Origin: an uncultured Prevotella sp.
GTDB taxonomy: Bacteria; Bacteroidota; Bacteroidia; Bacteroidales; Bacteroidaceae
Direction: 5' to 3'
DNA length: 64,000 nucleotides
NCBI GenBank assembly: GCA_944319935.1
Contig: CALUFM010000001.1
Location: 186,001 to 250,000 of the forward strand
Positions 38,187 through 47,482 of this stretch are shown piece by piece. Under the pieces are notes generated by a model. The model had not been told where the DNA came from. It did not search any database and saw nothing but the letters and a program-made list of their open reading frames with translations. Within the stretch, counting starts at the first letter, position 1. Every line of letters starts with the position of its first letter. The position numbers were made by a program, and so were the translations under genes.

Positions 38187-38224
38187 TTACTTCCTTTTAA
38201 CAGGAGCATTTCTCTAAATGCGGT

Positions 38225-38256
38225 GCAAAGATACGGCTTTTTCTGAAACCTGCAAA
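38225..38256 (-). promoter_or_regulatory. Promoter of the tRNA cluster
   Basis: Minus strand: TTTG (complement of 38253-38256), 19 bases, TATCTTTGC (complement of 38225-38233). It would drive Gly-Leu-Leu-Gly and perhaps the hypothetical gene at 37211. Confidence 0.78.
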
Positions 38257-38296
38257 ACTTTTGGACGTTTTTTTTCATTTTCATTGAAAAAAACTT

Positions 38297-39469
38297 TCAA
38301 TCCATACGATTTCGGTAATCTTCATACCCATATTCACGTAGCATTTCCAAACTACCATCCTCATGCGCAAAAGCTATTGAAGGATGGGTTATGCCGTTGA
38401 ACATGTTGGTTTTTACCGTGGTATAATGCAACATGTCCTCGAATATCACGTTGTCACCTACTGCTAGTCTATTGTGAAAACGCCACAGTCCCATAAAATC
38501 ACCTGAAAGGCAACTGCACCCGCCAAGCCTATAAACATTATCTGCAGACGTGTCAGCACATGTTTCCACGTCTACCACCTCCGCGCCACGCACAGCCGGC
38601 ATGTAAGGCATCTCCAGACAGTCGGGCATGTGGCATGTAAAGCTGACATTCAAGATGGCCGTCCGTATGCCATGGTCCTCAACGATGTCAACCACCTGCG
38701 ACACCAACGGCCCGGTCTGCCAGCCGAACGCGCTGCCTGGTTCAAGTATCACGTGCAGCCAAGGATAAGACTTGCGGAAGTCAGAGAGCGTCTTTATCAT
38801 TAAAGGTATGTCATAATCTCTACGGGTCATGAGATGCCCGCCGCCAAAGTTGATCCATTTTATCTGTTCAAACCAATGCGAAAACTTATCCGTAATATGT
38901 GACAACGTGCGCACAAATACATCCGCCCCACTCTCACAATGACAATGGCAATGGAAACCGTCAATGTCTTCGGGCAGACGTTCGGGCAGCTTGTCCGCCG
39001 TTACGCCAAAACGAGTGCCAGGCGCACACGGATTGTAAAGTGCCGTGCCAACCTCTGAATATTCTGGATTTATGCGTAAGCCAAAGCTCAATTTCGGGTT
39101 CGCCGCTTTCGCCCGTCCATGCAGGCGTTCATACTGTGACAACGAATTGAAAGTAAGATGGCTTGAGCAACGGGCAATCTCGTCAATCTCATAATCAGTG
39201 TATGCGGGTGAGAAAGTATGCGCCTTGCTGCCAAACTCCTCCAACGCCAATCGTGCCTCATAAAGCGAACTGGCTGTTGTAGCGTTGATATACTCGCGAA
39301 ATATTGGAAAAGTCTTCCACAGGGCGTATGCCTTGAATGCCAATATTATCTCAACGCCGGCCTCTTCCGCCACGCCGCTTATCAGCTCAAGGTTGCGTCT
39401 CAGTCGTTTTTCCTCAAGCACATAACAAGGCTTATGCACCTCCTCAAAAGTGTTTAAGTTTACTTTCAT
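38297..39469 (-). CDS. nspC: Carboxynorspermidine decarboxylase
   Basis: 390 residues from the ATG at 39469. A start at 39499 is excluded because it would lie upstream of the expected transcription start. The PLP barrel has the lysine in LAFKAYALWKTFP, the glycine-rich PGTRFGV and FHCHCHCESGA, and the C-terminal GGCSCLSGD active-site cysteine region, all of the alanine-racemase-fold decarboxylases. It makes norspermidine or spermidine. The partner carboxy(nor)spermidine dehydrogenase is not in the window. Confidence 0.92.
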   Translation of the reverse strand: MKVNLNTFEEVHKPCYVLEEKRLRRNLELISGVAEEAGVEIILAFKAYALWKTFPIFREYINATTASSLYEARLALEEFGSKAHTFSPAYTDYEIDEIARCSSHLTFNSLSQYERLHGRAKAANPKLSFGLRINPEYSEVGTALYNPCAPGTRFGVTADKLPERLPEDIDGFHCHCHCESGADVFVRTLSHITDKFSHWFEQIKWINFGGGHLMTRRDYDIPLMIKTLSDFRKSYPWLHVILEPGSAFGWQTGPLVSQVVDIVEDHGIRTAILNVSFTCHMPDCLEMPYMPAVRGAEVVDVETCADTSADNVYRLGGCSCLSGDFMGLWRFHNRLAVGDNVIFEDMLHYTTVKTNMFNGITHPSIAFAHEDGSLEMLREYGYEDYRNRMD

Positions 39470-39495
39470 CACAAAACAATTGGTTGTTTTCAAGT

Positions 39496-39528
39496 GCAAA
39501 CTTACACATTTTTTATTTTTACCGCAAA
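39496..39528 (-). promoter_or_regulatory. Promoter of nspC
   Basis: Minus strand: TTTG (complement of 39525-39528), 20 bases, TAAGTTTGC (complement of 39496-39504). Leader of about 22 nt to the ATG at 39469. Confidence 0.8.
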
Positions 39529-39697
39529 AGGTCTGGGTAAAAAATAATCAAGGCGCACGATTTACCAGGCTTCAACCTGTCTTGTCCACTTGCAAAAGAT
39601 GGTCTTTTTGAATGCAAGACACAGCCTTTCACCGTGCATTTAGCCACATCTTACACTACAGGAGACGGCATTTTATCACACTAAAATGAATTTACAA

Positions 39698-39752
39698 TAT
39701 AAAAACAAGTCCTGACAGTGCGATTCGCCACCCACACATGCCAGGACTTGTT
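39698..39752 (-). terminator. Terminator of the rnf operon
   Basis: AACAAGTCCTG (39704-39714) pairs perfectly with CAGGACTTGTT (39742-39752). On the minus strand the stem is followed by a T-rich tail. The loop of 27 bases may hold a smaller stem. Confidence 0.75.
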
Positions 39753-39778
39753 ATTTCACCTTATTGCTATCAGAAATG

Positions 39779-40381
39779 TCAATTAAGGCCAAAAAGCGTC
39801 CTCAGACCTCCATCTACGCCTGAGAATCCCATGAAAGCAAGGCTCAACAGCCCCGCCGTGACAAGCACTATCGCCATGCCGCGCATGCCTTTGGGAATGC
39901 TGACCATTGCCAACTGTTCGCGTATACCGGCAAAGACTATCAGCGCAACGGCAAAACCTACCGCCGTAGAGAACGCGTAAACGACACTTTGCAGCAACGA
40001 ATACTCTTTCTGGATGACAAGTATAGCAACGCCAAGCACGGCACAGTTGGTCGTAATGAGCGGCAAGTAAATGCCCAAAGCCTGATAAAGAGATGGTGAG
40101 ACCTTCTTCAATATTATCTCAACCATCTGCACCAAAGCGGCGATGACAAGGATAAATGCTATCGTTTGCAAATATTGCAGTCCCATCGGATTAAGGACGT
40201 ATATCTGCACAAGATATGTAACAATGGTTGAAAGCGTCAACACAAACGCCACAGCAGCACCCATGCCCAGCGATGTGGAAATCTTCTGCGACACGCCAAG
40301 GAACGGGCAAATGCCCAAGAATTGTGACAACACAATGTTGTTCACAAATATTGCTGAAATGAAAATCAATAAGTATTCCAT
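39779..40381 (-). CDS. rnfA: Rnf complex membrane subunit RnfA
   Basis: 200 residues, six membrane segments throughout. NNIVLSQFLGICPFLGVS near the N-terminus and TTNCAVLGVAI in the middle carry the cysteines that hold the membrane iron-sulfur centre with RnfE. Last gene of the operon; its start lies 2 bases after the rnfE stop. Confidence 0.94.
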   Translation of the reverse strand: MEYLLIFISAIFVNNIVLSQFLGICPFLGVSQKISTSLGMGAAVAFVLTLSTIVTYLVQIYVLNPMGLQYLQTIAFILVIAALVQMVEIILKKVSPSLYQALGIYLPLITTNCAVLGVAILVIQKEYSLLQSVVYAFSTAVGFAVALIVFAGIREQLAMVSIPKGMRGMAIVLVTAGLLSLAFMGFSGVDGGLRTLFGLN

Positions 40382-40383
40382 AA

Positions 40384-40968
40384 TTACGCTTTCTTAAATC
40401 TGTTAACTATCGCTATCAAAAAGCCCAAAGTTATGAATGCTCCCGGAGGCAATATGAAAAGAAGCATGTTGCTTGCTTCCGGCAGAAGCACAATCCCGAA
40501 AACAGAACCAGCCCCAAAAAGCTCACGCACCGCCCCAAGCAGAGTCAAAGCCAAACTGAAACCAAGCCCGATGCCAATGCCGTCGAAAAGGCTTTCGACA
40601 GGCCCATGACTACAAGCGAAAGCTTCTGCACGACCAAGTATAATGCAGTTCACAACTATGAGAGGGATATAAAGTCCGAGAGTTGCGTAAATCGCAGGTA
40701 CAAAGGCCTGCATTATCATCTGCAAAATAGTGACAAATGACGCTATAACCACGACAAAGACAGGTATTCGCACCATGTCAGGAGTAAGATTCTTTATCAA
40801 AGATATGACCAAATTCGAGCATATCAACACGAACATCGTGGCCAAACCCATAGACAGTCCGTTCATTGCAGACGTAGTTGTAGCCAATGTCGGACACATG
40901 CCAAGAAGAAGCACGAAGGTAGGATTTTCCTTTACAATTCCGTTTATCAAAATTTTCATGTAATTCAT
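40384..40968 (-). CDS. rnfE: Rnf complex membrane subunit RnfE
   Basis: 194 residues, homologous to RnfA. NPTFVLLLGMCPTLATTTSA and VVNCIILGRAEAFA are the RnfE signatures with the conserved cysteines. An in-frame ATG three codons on is an alternative start. It forms the membrane core with RnfA and RnfD. Confidence 0.94.
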   Translation of the reverse strand: MNYMKILINGIVKENPTFVLLLGMCPTLATTTSAMNGLSMGLATMFVLICSNLVISLIKNLTPDMVRIPVFVVVIASFVTILQMIMQAFVPAIYATLGLYIPLIVVNCIILGRAEAFACSHGPVESLFDGIGIGLGFSLALTLLGAVRELFGAGSVFGIVLLPEASNMLLFILPPGAFITLGFLIAIVNRFKKA

Positions 40969-40999
40969 TGTCCCATGTCTTTTTTACGTAAAACTTCTT

Positions 41000-41617
41000 T
41001 CAATGCTTGCTAGAAGCCCCTGTGTGAGCGTCTACAGGCAGTGACTTGTAAGCGTTGTAAGCCTGAGTGACAGCCAGGAGGAACGCCTTGCTTGTTATGG
41101 TTGAAGCCGTTATGGCGTCAATGTCGCCTCCGTCTTTTCTAACTGAAAGGTTATCTGAAGCAGGGTTCTTACCTATTATACACCCCTTTCCGTCTTTCTG
41201 AAACCACTTGTCTGCCTTGGCACCCAATCCAGGAGTCTCTGAATGTTGCAGGACTGTATATCCAAGGATTTTTCCTTCACGGTCAAACCCCACCAAGACC
41301 TTCAAGTCCCCGCCAAAACCTGTCGTCGTACTCTCCACTGCTGCACCAAGAGATTTATGATTGGCATCAACAGTTTCATGTATCACAAACGTGGTTTCCT
41401 TTCCTGCAATTGTCTGCTTCACGGTATCGTCCTTGGCAACAGTCAATTCTACACCACCCATCACAGCCTTTATTCCGTCTGCAAGTGTTTTCTCTGCCTG
41501 TAACTTTATCGGTTCTTCTGTCACATTGTTGACGTACGCCAATATGCTACCTGTCACCAAGGCTACGCCTACAAGGACAAGAACCATGTTTGTTATCGTT
41601 GATTCCAGCTTTTTCAT
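41000..41617 (-). CDS. rnfG: Rnf complex flavoprotein subunit RnfG
   Basis: 205 residues. One N-terminal membrane segment (about 9-29), then a periplasmic FMN-binding domain. LQHSETPGLGAK is the family signature. The flavinylation site reads DAITASTITS (Thr about 173), with Ala where most relatives have Gly. FMN would be attached by ApbE, not coded in this window. Its start overlaps the rnfD stop by 4 bases. Confidence 0.92.
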   Translation of the reverse strand: MKKLESTITNMVLVLVGVALVTGSILAYVNNVTEEPIKLQAEKTLADGIKAVMGGVELTVAKDDTVKQTIAGKETTFVIHETVDANHKSLGAAVESTTTGFGGDLKVLVGFDREGKILGYTVLQHSETPGLGAKADKWFQKDGKGCIIGKNPASDNLSVRKDGGDIDAITASTITSKAFLLAVTQAYNAYKSLPVDAHTGASSKH

Positions 41618-42624
41618 TTCCCATCCTCCTTATTTATTATTTCACCAAAACGCTTAGGCTTAACGTATGTATTGATTAAAGGCGTCAAGGCGTTCATTAT
41701 AAGTATGGCGAATGACATTCCCTCTGGATATGACCCCCAGTTTCTAATAACAACAGTCAAGAATCCAATGGCAACACCGTAAATCAATTGCCCTTTATGC
41801 GTCATCGGAGAAGTTACATAATCAGTTGCCATGAATATCGCTCCAAGCATAAGTCCGCCACTAAGCAACGTAGCAACAGGATTTGCATAAATGGGGTTTG
41901 ACAAGTGCAACAATCCACTGAAAACGAACACTGTGGCAAGAATACTTACAGGGATATGCCATGTTATTATCTTCCTACACAGCATATAAACAAAACCAAT
42001 CAACAATGCAAGTGCGCACACCTCACCGATAGTTCCGGCACCATTGTTAAGCCCGGGATTGCCAAGCAGCAACGACAAAGAACTCGGCAGTTGCTCAAGA
42101 ACAGAAGCATCGCCTGTCTTAATGGCGACCTTCATTATACTCAAAGGTGTCGCCTCTGTATTGGCATCAACATAAGAAAGCAACTGTCCGGCTACAGGCC
42201 ATGATGTCATTTGCGCCGGGAACGAGGCCAAAAGGAAACAACGCCCGACCAAAGCGGGATTAAACGGATTACAACCGAGACCGCCAAAAGTCATCTTGCC
42301 GACACCAATGGCAACCAACGCACCTATTATGACAATCCATACAGGAAGATTGGAGGGAAGGTTAAAACCAAGCAACAAACCTGTAAGTATCGCCGAACCG
42401 TCAGTTATCGTCGGTTGTCTTTTCAACATATACTTTGTTATCGCCCACTCAAAGAACACACATGCGGCTACGCTTGACGCACAAACTACCGCCGAACCTA
42501 TACCAAAATAAAGGAACGACACAAGCAACGCCGGCACCAACGCAATTATAACACCATACATGTTACGCTCAACGCTGTCTTTTCCATGTGCATGTGGCGA
42601 TAATGAAACTATCAATTTACTCAT
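41614..42624 (-). CDS. rnfD: Rnf complex membrane subunit RnfD
   Basis: 336 residues with about ten membrane segments. LTGLLLGFNLPSNLP and FGGLGCNPFNPALVGR are RnfD signatures. The FMN-threonine site reads NTEATPLS (Thr about 159), in place of the usual SGAT. It binds covalent FMN facing the periplasm and moves electrons between RnfG and the core. Confidence 0.93.
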   Translation of the reverse strand: MSKLIVSLSPHAHGKDSVERNMYGVIIALVPALLVSFLYFGIGSAVVCASSVAACVFFEWAITKYMLKRQPTITDGSAILTGLLLGFNLPSNLPVWIVIIGALVAIGVGKMTFGGLGCNPFNPALVGRCFLLASFPAQMTSWPVAGQLLSYVDANTEATPLSIMKVAIKTGDASVLEQLPSSLSLLLGNPGLNNGAGTIGEVCALALLIGFVYMLCRKIITWHIPVSILATVFVFSGLLHLSNPIYANPVATLLSGGLMLGAIFMATDYVTSPMTHKGQLIYGVAIGFLTVVIRNWGSYPEGMSFAILIMNALTPLINTYVKPKRFGEIINKEDGK

Positions 42625-42677
42625 CTTTTTATTATATTGATACAGCTTTTCAGCTAAATATTAAAATAAAGGAACTT

Positions 42678-44030
42678 CTATTTTTTCGCATTTCGCGAAC
42701 GTATTATGCCCATCACGGTACTCTTGCCAAGCCTTATGTTATCAAGCATCGGACGGTGAGCCGGGCATGTAAACTGACATGAGCCGCACTCTATGCACGA
42801 CGTAACGCCCGCAGCCTCAACCTTTTCCCAATCATGCAATGCACTGGCTGTCGCCAAAAGGTAAGGCTCCAAGCCCATCGGGCAAGCACTTACACACTTT
42901 GCGCAACGTATGCACGGCTGCACTGGCTTGCGGCGTGCATCATCACCGCTGAGAATAGTAACGCTGTTTGTCCCCTTGCATATAGGAACTTCGACAGACG
43001 TCAAGGCCTTTCCCATCATCGGGCCACCTGCCAAAAGCTTATTGTCGCCCTCGGGCATGCCGCCGCATTCGTTAATCAAATCTATCATCGGAGTGCCCAT
43101 ACGGACAAGAAAATTGCTCGGTTTTTCAAGCTTTTTGCCTGTAACAGTCGTATAACGCTCAAACAACGGCTTGTTTTTCATTACCGCCTGATATACAGCA
43201 TAAGCCGTTCCGACATTTTGAACCACTGCCCCGACGTTCACCGGAATGGCAGGAGGGGCTGGCACCTGACGGCGTATCACGGCATCCACAAGTTGTTTTT
43301 CCCCGCCCTGTGGATATTTCTTTGCCAACGGAACAATCTCAACATTTGGATTACCGCTTGTCTTCTCAACAAACAGCTCTATTGCTTTCGGCTTGTTCTC
43401 TTCTATGCCGATATACCCCTTTGACACCTTGACTGCTTTCATCAACAAGTCAAGACCTACGAGTATCTCGTCGGCATGTTCCATCATAAGCCTGTAGTCA
43501 GAAGTAATGTAAGGCTCACATTCCACACCATTCAGTATCACGCACTCGGCCTTTGCCGTGGGGGGAGGACACAACTTAATGAAAGTAGGGAAACCTGCGC
43601 CGCCCATACCTGTGACGCCAGCTTTCTTCACACGTTCAATTATCTCCTCTGATGAAAGCTCAGGATGGGCGTCCAGTGTCTCAAGTTTGTCTGAACGGTC
43701 AATACTTTCTTCCCATTCATCCCCCTCAACCTTGACTATTATCGAAGGCTTGCGGTATCCAGTGGCGTCTATGGCGTCATCTATCTTGACGACAGTACCC
43801 GAAACAGACGAATATATTGGCGCGGAAACAAAGCCGCCAGCTTCGGCAAGCAATGTACCCACCTTAACTTTATCACCCTTTTTCACCACTGGCTTTGCAG
43901 GTGCGCCAATATGTTGTGACAACGGGAATATGGCTTGCTGGGGCAATTTGGCAATCTGCGTAACCGCCTCAGACGACAACTTGTTCTCCGCAGGATGCAC
44001 CCCTCCTATTCTAAAAGTCCTGAGTTTCAT
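42678..44030 (-). CDS. rnfC: Rnf complex NADH-side subunit RnfC
   Basis: 450 residues. GGVHPAENK opens an N-terminal barrel domain; GMGGAGFPTFIKL and ILNGVECEPYITSD belong to the FMN/NADH-binding domain; CIRCAKCVSACP and CIECGSCQFTCP bind two 4Fe-4S clusters. It lacks the long repeat tail of the enterobacterial protein. It exchanges electrons with NAD. Its start overlaps the rnfB stop by 4 bases. Confidence 0.95.
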   Translation of the reverse strand: MKLRTFRIGGVHPAENKLSSEAVTQIAKLPQQAIFPLSQHIGAPAKPVVKKGDKVKVGTLLAEAGGFVSAPIYSSVSGTVVKIDDAIDATGYRKPSIIVKVEGDEWEESIDRSDKLETLDAHPELSSEEIIERVKKAGVTGMGGAGFPTFIKLCPPPTAKAECVILNGVECEPYITSDYRLMMEHADEILVGLDLLMKAVKVSKGYIGIEENKPKAIELFVEKTSGNPNVEIVPLAKKYPQGGEKQLVDAVIRRQVPAPPAIPVNVGAVVQNVGTAYAVYQAVMKNKPLFERYTTVTGKKLEKPSNFLVRMGTPMIDLINECGGMPEGDNKLLAGGPMMGKALTSVEVPICKGTNSVTILSGDDARRKPVQPCIRCAKCVSACPMGLEPYLLATASALHDWEKVEAAGVTSCIECGSCQFTCPAHRPMLDNIRLGKSTVMGIIRSRNAKK

Positions 44031-44917
44031 GCTTTTACCTCCTCCTGTTTGAGTTCTACACTATCACCATCAACCACAGTCTTCGGTTTCGGCGCAGGGA
44101 AATTGACAGCGACAATCGCATGCGTAGGACAAGCCTCTACGCACTTGCGGCACAAACGGCATTTATCAGGGTCAATGTAAGACAGGTTGTTCTCAATTGT
44201 TATCGCATCGAACTTACATTCCTTTTCACATTTACCACAACCGATACAAGCCGCCTTGCAAGCCTTCATGGCAGCCGCCCCCTTGTCCTTGTTGACACAA
44301 CGCACATACACGCGTCGGTTCTTAATTCCTTTCTTACGCAATTCGATTATGTGGCGAGGACAAGCCTTGACACATGCACCACAAGCCGTACACTTGTCTT
44401 CATCAACTTCCGGGAGGCCAGTTTCCGGATTCATTGTTATCGCGCCGAACGCACAAGCATTGACACAGTCGCCACAACCAAGGCAACCGTAGCCACAGCC
44501 TGTTTCTCCGGCTCCACACGAGTTCATGGCGACACATGTACGCAACCCGTCATATTGGGCGATATGCGGACGAAGCTCACATGTGCCATTACAACGTACT
44601 ACAGCGACTTTGGGCTCAGTATTGGCTACTGCCATGCCCAAAAGGTCAGCCACCTTGCCCATTACATCAGCACCGCCGACGGGACAAAAAAGCCCATCAA
44701 GCGAGCCTGCGTCAGCACCTTTCACCAAAGCCGCAGCCATTCCGGAGCATCCCGGATAACCGCAGCCTCCGCAATTGGCACCAGGCAAAAGCTCGGCGAC
44801 CTGCCCCAAGCGAGGGTCTTCATGTACAGCAAACTTCTTGGAACACACATACAGCACAACGGCTGCAACCAGTGCAATACCTCCAAGAACAATTACTGCA
44901 ATCAAAATAAAGTTCAT
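44027..44917 (-). CDS. rnfB: Rnf complex ferredoxin subunit RnfB
   Basis: 296 residues, longer than the enterobacterial protein. An N-terminal membrane helix precedes NCGGCGYPGCSGMA (first 4Fe-4S), then CGYGCLGCGDCVNAC, CTACGACVKACP, CIGCGKCEKECK and CRLCRKCVEACP, so several clusters form a wire. It takes electrons from ferredoxin. First rnf gene, 16 bases after rseC. Confidence 0.94.
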   Translation of the reverse strand: MNFILIAVIVLGGIALVAAVVLYVCSKKFAVHEDPRLGQVAELLPGANCGGCGYPGCSGMAAALVKGADAGSLDGLFCPVGGADVMGKVADLLGMAVANTEPKVAVVRCNGTCELRPHIAQYDGLRTCVAMNSCGAGETGCGYGCLGCGDCVNACAFGAITMNPETGLPEVDEDKCTACGACVKACPRHIIELRKKGIKNRRVYVRCVNKDKGAAAMKACKAACIGCGKCEKECKFDAITIENNLSYIDPDKCRLCRKCVEACPTHAIVAVNFPAPKPKTVVDGDSVELKQEEVKA

Positions 44918-44933
44918 AAGTTTTGTATTTGTT

Positions 44934-45386
44934 TTAGTTGTTAATATCCGTCTTCATGACTGTACCCATGCAGTCAGGCTCAATCCGGAACGACAAGCGC
45001 GCACGGATACGCTCCCTGCACAGATATAAGATAAGGTAATAAGGTATAAGCGCGCACAAACTCGCAACTGCGGCACGGCCTTCGCTATTGGTAGCCGCAT
45101 ATACGGCAACAAGCACGACGACAAGCACAAACAACGGTATGACCGAACTCAGCAATACGGCAAACATGCCCATGCGGCTTGAGGCAACCACTACGACATT
45201 GTCACCCACGGCGAACTTCCTCGCGTCACGCTCGTAAACGTCAACAATCTTCTCCTTGCTTTCAGAAGCGTTGCAATGCCCCGCCACCTTGCACGACGCA
45301 CATGCGGACGACTGCACGATGCGAACCTTGACACAACCGTCGGTCACATCGTCTACTACACCACAATGTCTAATGTCTGCGCCCAT
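44934..45386 (-). CDS. RseC/MucC family protein
   Basis: 150 residues. An N-terminal Cys-rich part (SSACASCKVAGHCN) is followed by two membrane segments (about 75-120) and ends with an Arg-rich tail. SoxR-reducing or RseC-like proteins are often coded with rnf genes. It is first in the operon, behind a promoter with an inverted repeat. Confidence 0.85.
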   Translation of the reverse strand: MGADIRHCGVVDDVTDGCVKVRIVQSSACASCKVAGHCNASESKEKIVDVYERDARKFAVGDNVVVVASSRMGMFAVLLSSVIPLFVLVVVLVAVYAATNSEGRAAVASLCALIPYYLILYLCRERIRARLSFRIEPDCMGTVMKTDINN

Positions 45387-45403
45387 GTTTACTTACACAA
45401 GAT

Positions 45404-45425
45404 TTTGCAAACTCCAGTTTGCAAA
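45404..45425. promoter_or_regulatory. Inverted repeat, likely operator of the rnf operon
   Basis: TTTGCAAACT (45404-45413) and AGTTTGCAAA (45416-45425) are a perfect 10-base inverted repeat with two bases between. The expected transcription start (about 45422) falls inside it, placing a bound dimer across the start site. A 2-base spacer is too short for an RNA hairpin, so a DNA operator is the better reading. Confidence 0.6.
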
Positions 45426-45426
45426 T

Positions 45427-45458
45427 GCAAAAGTAATATTATATTTTTAAACAGCAAA
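45427..45458 (-). promoter_or_regulatory. Promoter of rseC-rnfBCDGEA
   Basis: Minus strand: TTTG (complement of 45455-45458), 19 bases, TACTTTTGC (complement of 45427-45435). The leader of about 36 nt includes part of the inverted repeat. Confidence 0.78.
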
Positions 45459-45506
45459 CGAAAAAGAATTTTTTATACAAAAAACACATATTGGCATGTA
45501 GCCGGC

Positions 45507-45944
45507 TCACTTCAACAAATCTTCCAAAAACTTGTCCAAGTCCTCATCAAGCCCCTTCATCAGGTCACCGCCTATTATCTTTATGTCGCTGTCAACAAGG
45601 TAAAGCTCCGACACATGTTCGCGCTCGTCGTTCTCAAGCACGAAGCTGTATGGCTTAAGCACGCACATGTTCTCCGTGCTGTCATGCAGACGCCCGATTA
45701 CGTCTCTCAACACGTCAGCCGCATTGTCATAAAAATCAGGGTCTTTACAGTCTATCCATTCACTCACGACACAACGCGTTATCTCGTTGTCGTTGTCGTC
45801 AAAAGCCATAAGTTCGCCCGTATCCTGCGATATGCTGAGATGGATGTCAGTCATAATCGTAGGTTCTTCCACAGCGGGAAATTTCTGGGCGATTTTCCTT
45901 ATGAACCGCTCTACCTGTAAAATTGTCGCGTCGTTAGCTTTCAT
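45507..45944 (-). CDS. Conserved hypothetical acidic protein
   Basis: 145 residues, soluble, acidic. It has MTDIHLSISQDTGELMAFDD and a C-terminal DEDLDKFLEDLLK. I recall relatives in Bacteroidales without a known role. It lies 10 bases after the GH10-like gene on the same strand, so the two are probably cotranscribed. Confidence 0.7.
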   Translation of the reverse strand: MKANDATILQVERFIRKIAQKFPAVEEPTIMTDIHLSISQDTGELMAFDDNDNEITRCVVSEWIDCKDPDFYDNAADVLRDVIGRLHDSTENMCVLKPYSFVLENDEREHVSELYLVDSDIKIIGGDLMKGLDEDLDKFLEDLLK

Positions 45945-45954
45945 AATATCTGAT

Positions 45955-47478
45955 TTAATATTTTATCGTTTCCTTGCGGGGCTTGCTCTCGTTGCTCATC
46001 CTGTCAAGAGCCGTCACAACGTAGCTCACCTTCACGCCTGGCTGTATGTCGCTGGCTGGTATTTCGTAAAATTCATCAGTGGTTACTGCCACAATGTGAG
46101 ACGGATTGCTGATGTCGTCACGCTCGCCGCCGACAAATTTGTACACTACATATTTCACAGCCTCGTTTTTCCATCCTTTGCCCTTAGGGGCTTTCCAGAA
46201 TAAGACAGGACGCCCTCCCATGTTGAGGATTTTCATCTTCCTTACTTTCTTTGGAGCTTTCCCGTCGATATAAGGCATGGTCGGCACAAATGCGGGATAC
46301 TTCCAATATACCTTTTCAAGCAAAGAACCATAATTGCCCACATTGTCCACTACCGCTTTCGCATACCACAACACCGTGCCGTTGACGTTGCCCATCTCGT
46401 CATGAAGCTTGCGCTTTGCCGGCAACTGGTTGACGTTCCGGTTATGCAAATCGGCACTTTTGGCCGTGCGCTCAACATCCTCGCCGATATAAAGATGACG
46501 CTTTCCGGCATACTTATTCCACCATTTTATCAACGTCTCATAATCGGCGGCCTTGTGCCCTATCGGCCAATAAAGCTGAGGCACGCAATAATCCACCCAA
46601 CCGTTGTTGACCCACATCAGCACGTCGGCGTACAAGTCGTCATAATTCTGCAGCCCGTTGGTATTGCTGCCTATTGTCGGCGCGCTTTTCTTGTTACGGT
46701 AAATACCAAACGGCGACACACCGAACTTGACCCACGGCTTGACCTTGTGTATTGTCTCATAGAGCTGCTTCATGAACACATTGACATTATAACGCCTCCA
46801 GTCGCCCCTGTCTCTTATTCCATTATTGTAAGCCGCAAACTCCTTGTCGTCGGGAATAGTCTGCCCTGCTACAGGATATGGATAAAAATAATCGTCGATA
46901 TGCAAGCCGTCAATGTCATAACGCTCCACGATGTCTGCCACCACCTTACATATATAATCACGGTTTTCAGGCAAACCCGGATTGAGTATCAACTGCCCGT
47001 CATACGCAAACACCGTTTCGGGATGGCGTATGGCCACATGGTTGCGCGCCAATTCGCGCGTAGTCTTCGTCTTCGCACGGTAAGGATTAATCCATGCGTG
47101 CAGCTCCATCCCGCGCCTGTGGCACTGCTCCACCATCCACGCCAGAGGGTCCCAGTACGGCGAAGGCGGCTCGCCCTGACGCCCCGTAAGGAAGCGGCTC
47201 CACGGCTCAATATTGCTTTCATACAATGCGTCACACTCAGGCCTCACCTGGAAAATGATTGCGTTCACGCCACAAGCTTTCAGCCTGTCAAGCTGATAAG
47301 TCAAAGTCTCTTGCATCTGGCGCGTACCCATACCCATGAATTGCCCGTTGACACATTGTATCCATGCCCCCCTGAACTCACGCTTTGACGAATTGCCCGA
47401 ATAGGCCGACATGCTTCCACAAAGAAGCATGCAAACCAAAGCGAACAGAACCTTATTATTTAGAATGTAAGTTTTCAT
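45955..47478 (-). CDS. Secreted GH10-like glycoside hydrolase (GHL10/YngK type)
   Basis: 507 residues. A signal peptide (KVLFALVCMLLCGSMSAYS) precedes REFRGAWIQCVNGQF, VNAIIFQVRPECDALY, LHAWINPYRA and GLHIDDYFYPYP, the barrel motifs of this family, which acts on cell-surface glycans. A fibronectin-like C-terminal region (about 400-507) follows. The promoter lies so close to the ATG that the mRNA may have almost no leader. Confidence 0.87.
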   Translation of the reverse strand: MKTYILNNKVLFALVCMLLCGSMSAYSGNSSKREFRGAWIQCVNGQFMGMGTRQMQETLTYQLDRLKACGVNAIIFQVRPECDALYESNIEPWSRFLTGRQGEPPSPYWDPLAWMVEQCHRRGMELHAWINPYRAKTKTTRELARNHVAIRHPETVFAYDGQLILNPGLPENRDYICKVVADIVERYDIDGLHIDDYFYPYPVAGQTIPDDKEFAAYNNGIRDRGDWRRYNVNVFMKQLYETIHKVKPWVKFGVSPFGIYRNKKSAPTIGSNTNGLQNYDDLYADVLMWVNNGWVDYCVPQLYWPIGHKAADYETLIKWWNKYAGKRHLYIGEDVERTAKSADLHNRNVNQLPAKRKLHDEMGNVNGTVLWYAKAVVDNVGNYGSLLEKVYWKYPAFVPTMPYIDGKAPKKVRKMKILNMGGRPVLFWKAPKGKGWKNEAVKYVVYKFVGGERDDISNPSHIVAVTTDEFYEIPASDIQPGVKVSYVVTALDRMSNESKPRKETIKY

Positions 47479-47482
47479 ACGC

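Noticed and set aside
44120..44944. 274-codon plus-strand frame opposite rnfB
   Set aside because: Created by the repeated cysteine codons of rnfB; no independent support.
46402..47388. 328-codon plus-strand frame opposite the GH10-like gene
   Set aside because: Shadow of a gene with signal peptide and family motifs; no promoter or ribosome site of its own.
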